Assembly: GCF_001425165.1 (NCBI RefSeq)
Contig: NZ_LMDU01000012.1
Span: forward strand, 139,036-203,035
Direction: 5' to 3'
From: Pelomonas sp. Root405
GTDB taxonomy: Bacteria > Pseudomonadota > Gammaproteobacteria > Burkholderiales > Burkholderiaceae_C
DNA: 64,000 nt
Shown here: piece after piece, positions 63,212 through 64,000 of the stretch
Layout: every line of letters starts with the position of its first letter
How positions within the stretch are numbered: the first letter of the stretch is position 1
Notes under the pieces: model-generated
Told to the model about the DNA's origin: nothing
The model's input: only the letters and a program-made list of their open reading frames with translations
Database searches by the model: none
Position numbers and translations under genes: made by a program

Positions 63212-64000
63212 TCAGAGGGCGCAGGCCAGCTTCGTCCCCTGCAGGATCGCGCGCTTGGCGTCCAACTCGCCCGCCTCCAGCGCGCCGCCGATCAGGTGAA
63301 CGTTGACGCCGGCCGCCTTGAGCGGCGCCTCCAGCTCGCGCAGCGGCTCCTGGCCGGCGCACAGCACGATGGTGTCGGCCTCGATCAACTGCGCGTCCGC
63401 CCGCTTTTCGCCATAGCTGACCCACAAGCCCTCGGGTGTGATCTGCTCGTAGTTGACGCTGGCCAGCATGTCGACGTTTTTCATCTTCAGCGCTGCTCGG
63501 TGGATCCAGCCGGTCGTCTTGCCCAAGCCTGCGCCTGGCTTGCCGGCCTTGCGCTGCAGCAGTGTGATCTGGCGCGTCGGCGCATCCGGTGCCGGCCGCA
63601 GCAGGCCGGCCCGCACCTGCTCCGGGTCGCCCACGCCCCAATGCTTGCGCCAGGCCGCCGGATCCAGCGTCAGCGAATGGCCAGCCTCCAGCAGGTACTC
63701 GGCGACATCGAAGCCGATGCCGCCGGCGCCGACGATGGCCACGCGGCCGCCGACCGGCCTGTCGTGCCTGAGCACGTCGACATAGCTCAGCACCTGGCCG
63801 CGCGCCTGGCCTTCGTTCTGGCCCTTGATGCGCGGGTCGCGGGCACTGACGCCGGTGGCCAGCAGCACCTCGTCGAAGTCCTTCAGGCCCTCAGCGTCGA
63901 CGCGGCAATTCAGCCTCAGGTCCACGCCGGTGATCTCGATGCGGCGGCGGAAATAGCGCAGCGTCTCGCCGAACTCTTCCTTGCCCGGGATGCGCCTGGC
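63212..64000 (-). CDS. fadH: 2,4-dienoyl-CoA reductase-like FAD/NAD-binding protein, 5'-truncated
   Basis: The C-terminal part of a FadH-like enzyme, cut by the right edge; the frame runs open to 64000 (IPGKEEFGETLRYFRRRIEI). It shows a NAD-binding glycine motif VAIVGAGGIGFDVAEYL and the late ADTIVLCAGQEPLRE, the layout of the NADPH-binding end of 2,4-dienoyl-CoA reductase. This enzyme removes dienes during beta-oxidation of unsaturated fatty acids. The N-terminal FMN/4Fe4S region is outside the window, so other old-yellow-enzyme-type reductases remain possible. Confidence 0.87.
   Translation of the reverse strand, partial: ARRIPGKEEFGETLRYFRRRIEITGVDLRLNCRVDAEGLKDFDEVLLATGVSARDPRIKGQNEGQARGQVLSYVDVLRHDRPVGGRVAIVGAGGIGFDVAEYLLEAGHSLTLDPAAWRKHWGVGDPEQVRAGLLRPAPDAPTRQITLLQRKAGKPGAGLGKTTGWIHRAALKMKNVDMLASVNYEQITPEGLWVSYGEKRADAQLIEADTIVLCAGQEPLRELEAPLKAAGVNVHLIGGALEAGELDAKRAILQGTKLACAL

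Overview
The window is very GC-rich, densely coded chromosomal DNA of a betaproteobacterium. A Roseateles/Mitsuaria/Rubrivivax-like member of the Burkholderiales is my best guess. The reasons are the mnmG-rsmG-parA gene order, a QueE of the CX14CX2C type, a PEP-CTERM protein and an OmpW porin. Three parS-type sites (core GTTTCACGTGAAAC or one variant) in rsmG/mnmG, together with parA and parB, place the right half near the chromosomal replication origin, although dnaA is not in view. I saw no rRNA, tRNA, CRISPR array or intact insertion sequence.

Layout. 1-7.4 kb: end of an NtrC-type regulator coupled to its sensor kinase, a membrane-anchored receiver protein, a secreted protein, a GAF protein, an MFS pump and a long helical protein. 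7.4-9.2 kb: a triple-repeat QueD-like protein coupled to queE (7-deazaguanine/queuosine pathway). 9.2-18.8 kb: small housekeeping and envelope genes (zinc-ribbon protein, bPH protein, OmpW, GDSL lipase, MazG-like and DnaQ-like enzymes, GNAT, PEP-CTERM protein), an HNH-like protein divergent from a WYL regulator, and a three-gene DUF883-YqjE-YqjK operon. 18.8-28.1 kb: accessory metabolism and resistance: GFA enzyme, cobalamin adenosyltransferase, FAD-linked 2-hydroxyacid dehydrogenase, cytochrome P450, class A beta-lactamase coupled to an AraC/GyrI regulator, an ArsR operon and a Gdx-type guanidinium exporter. 28.1-32.9 kb: the prkA-yeaH-spoVR stress operon, with a strongly structured leader.

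33.3-53.7 kb: the partition region. parB with an RBBP9-like hydrolase lies about 15 kb from parA, which sits in a mnmG-rsmG-parA-GNAT-GNAT run. Between them are argC, an SDR, an NmrA-like protein with a divergent AraC regulator, a GH3 glucosidase, an OmpA-like protein, twin C26 amidotransferases, an extensin-like protein, and the most unusual locus: a two-gene operon (38.5-42.2 kb) encoding a catalytically dead CHAT-like domain fused to a transglutaminase-like domain, translationally coupled to a lipase-like serine hydrolase. A Phd/VapC-type toxin-antitoxin pair is joined directly to mnmG.

53.7-64 kb: a cysteine-cluster protein, DUF2061, a four-gene coupled operon (exported hydrolase, NatA-like ATPase, NatB-like permease, lipoprotein), an exported thioredoxin-like protein, a SnoaL-like/MerR pair, a DNA alkylation repair protein, a cupin, a 71-residue orphan, and the C-terminal part of a 2,4-dienoyl-CoA reductase (FadH) running off the right edge.
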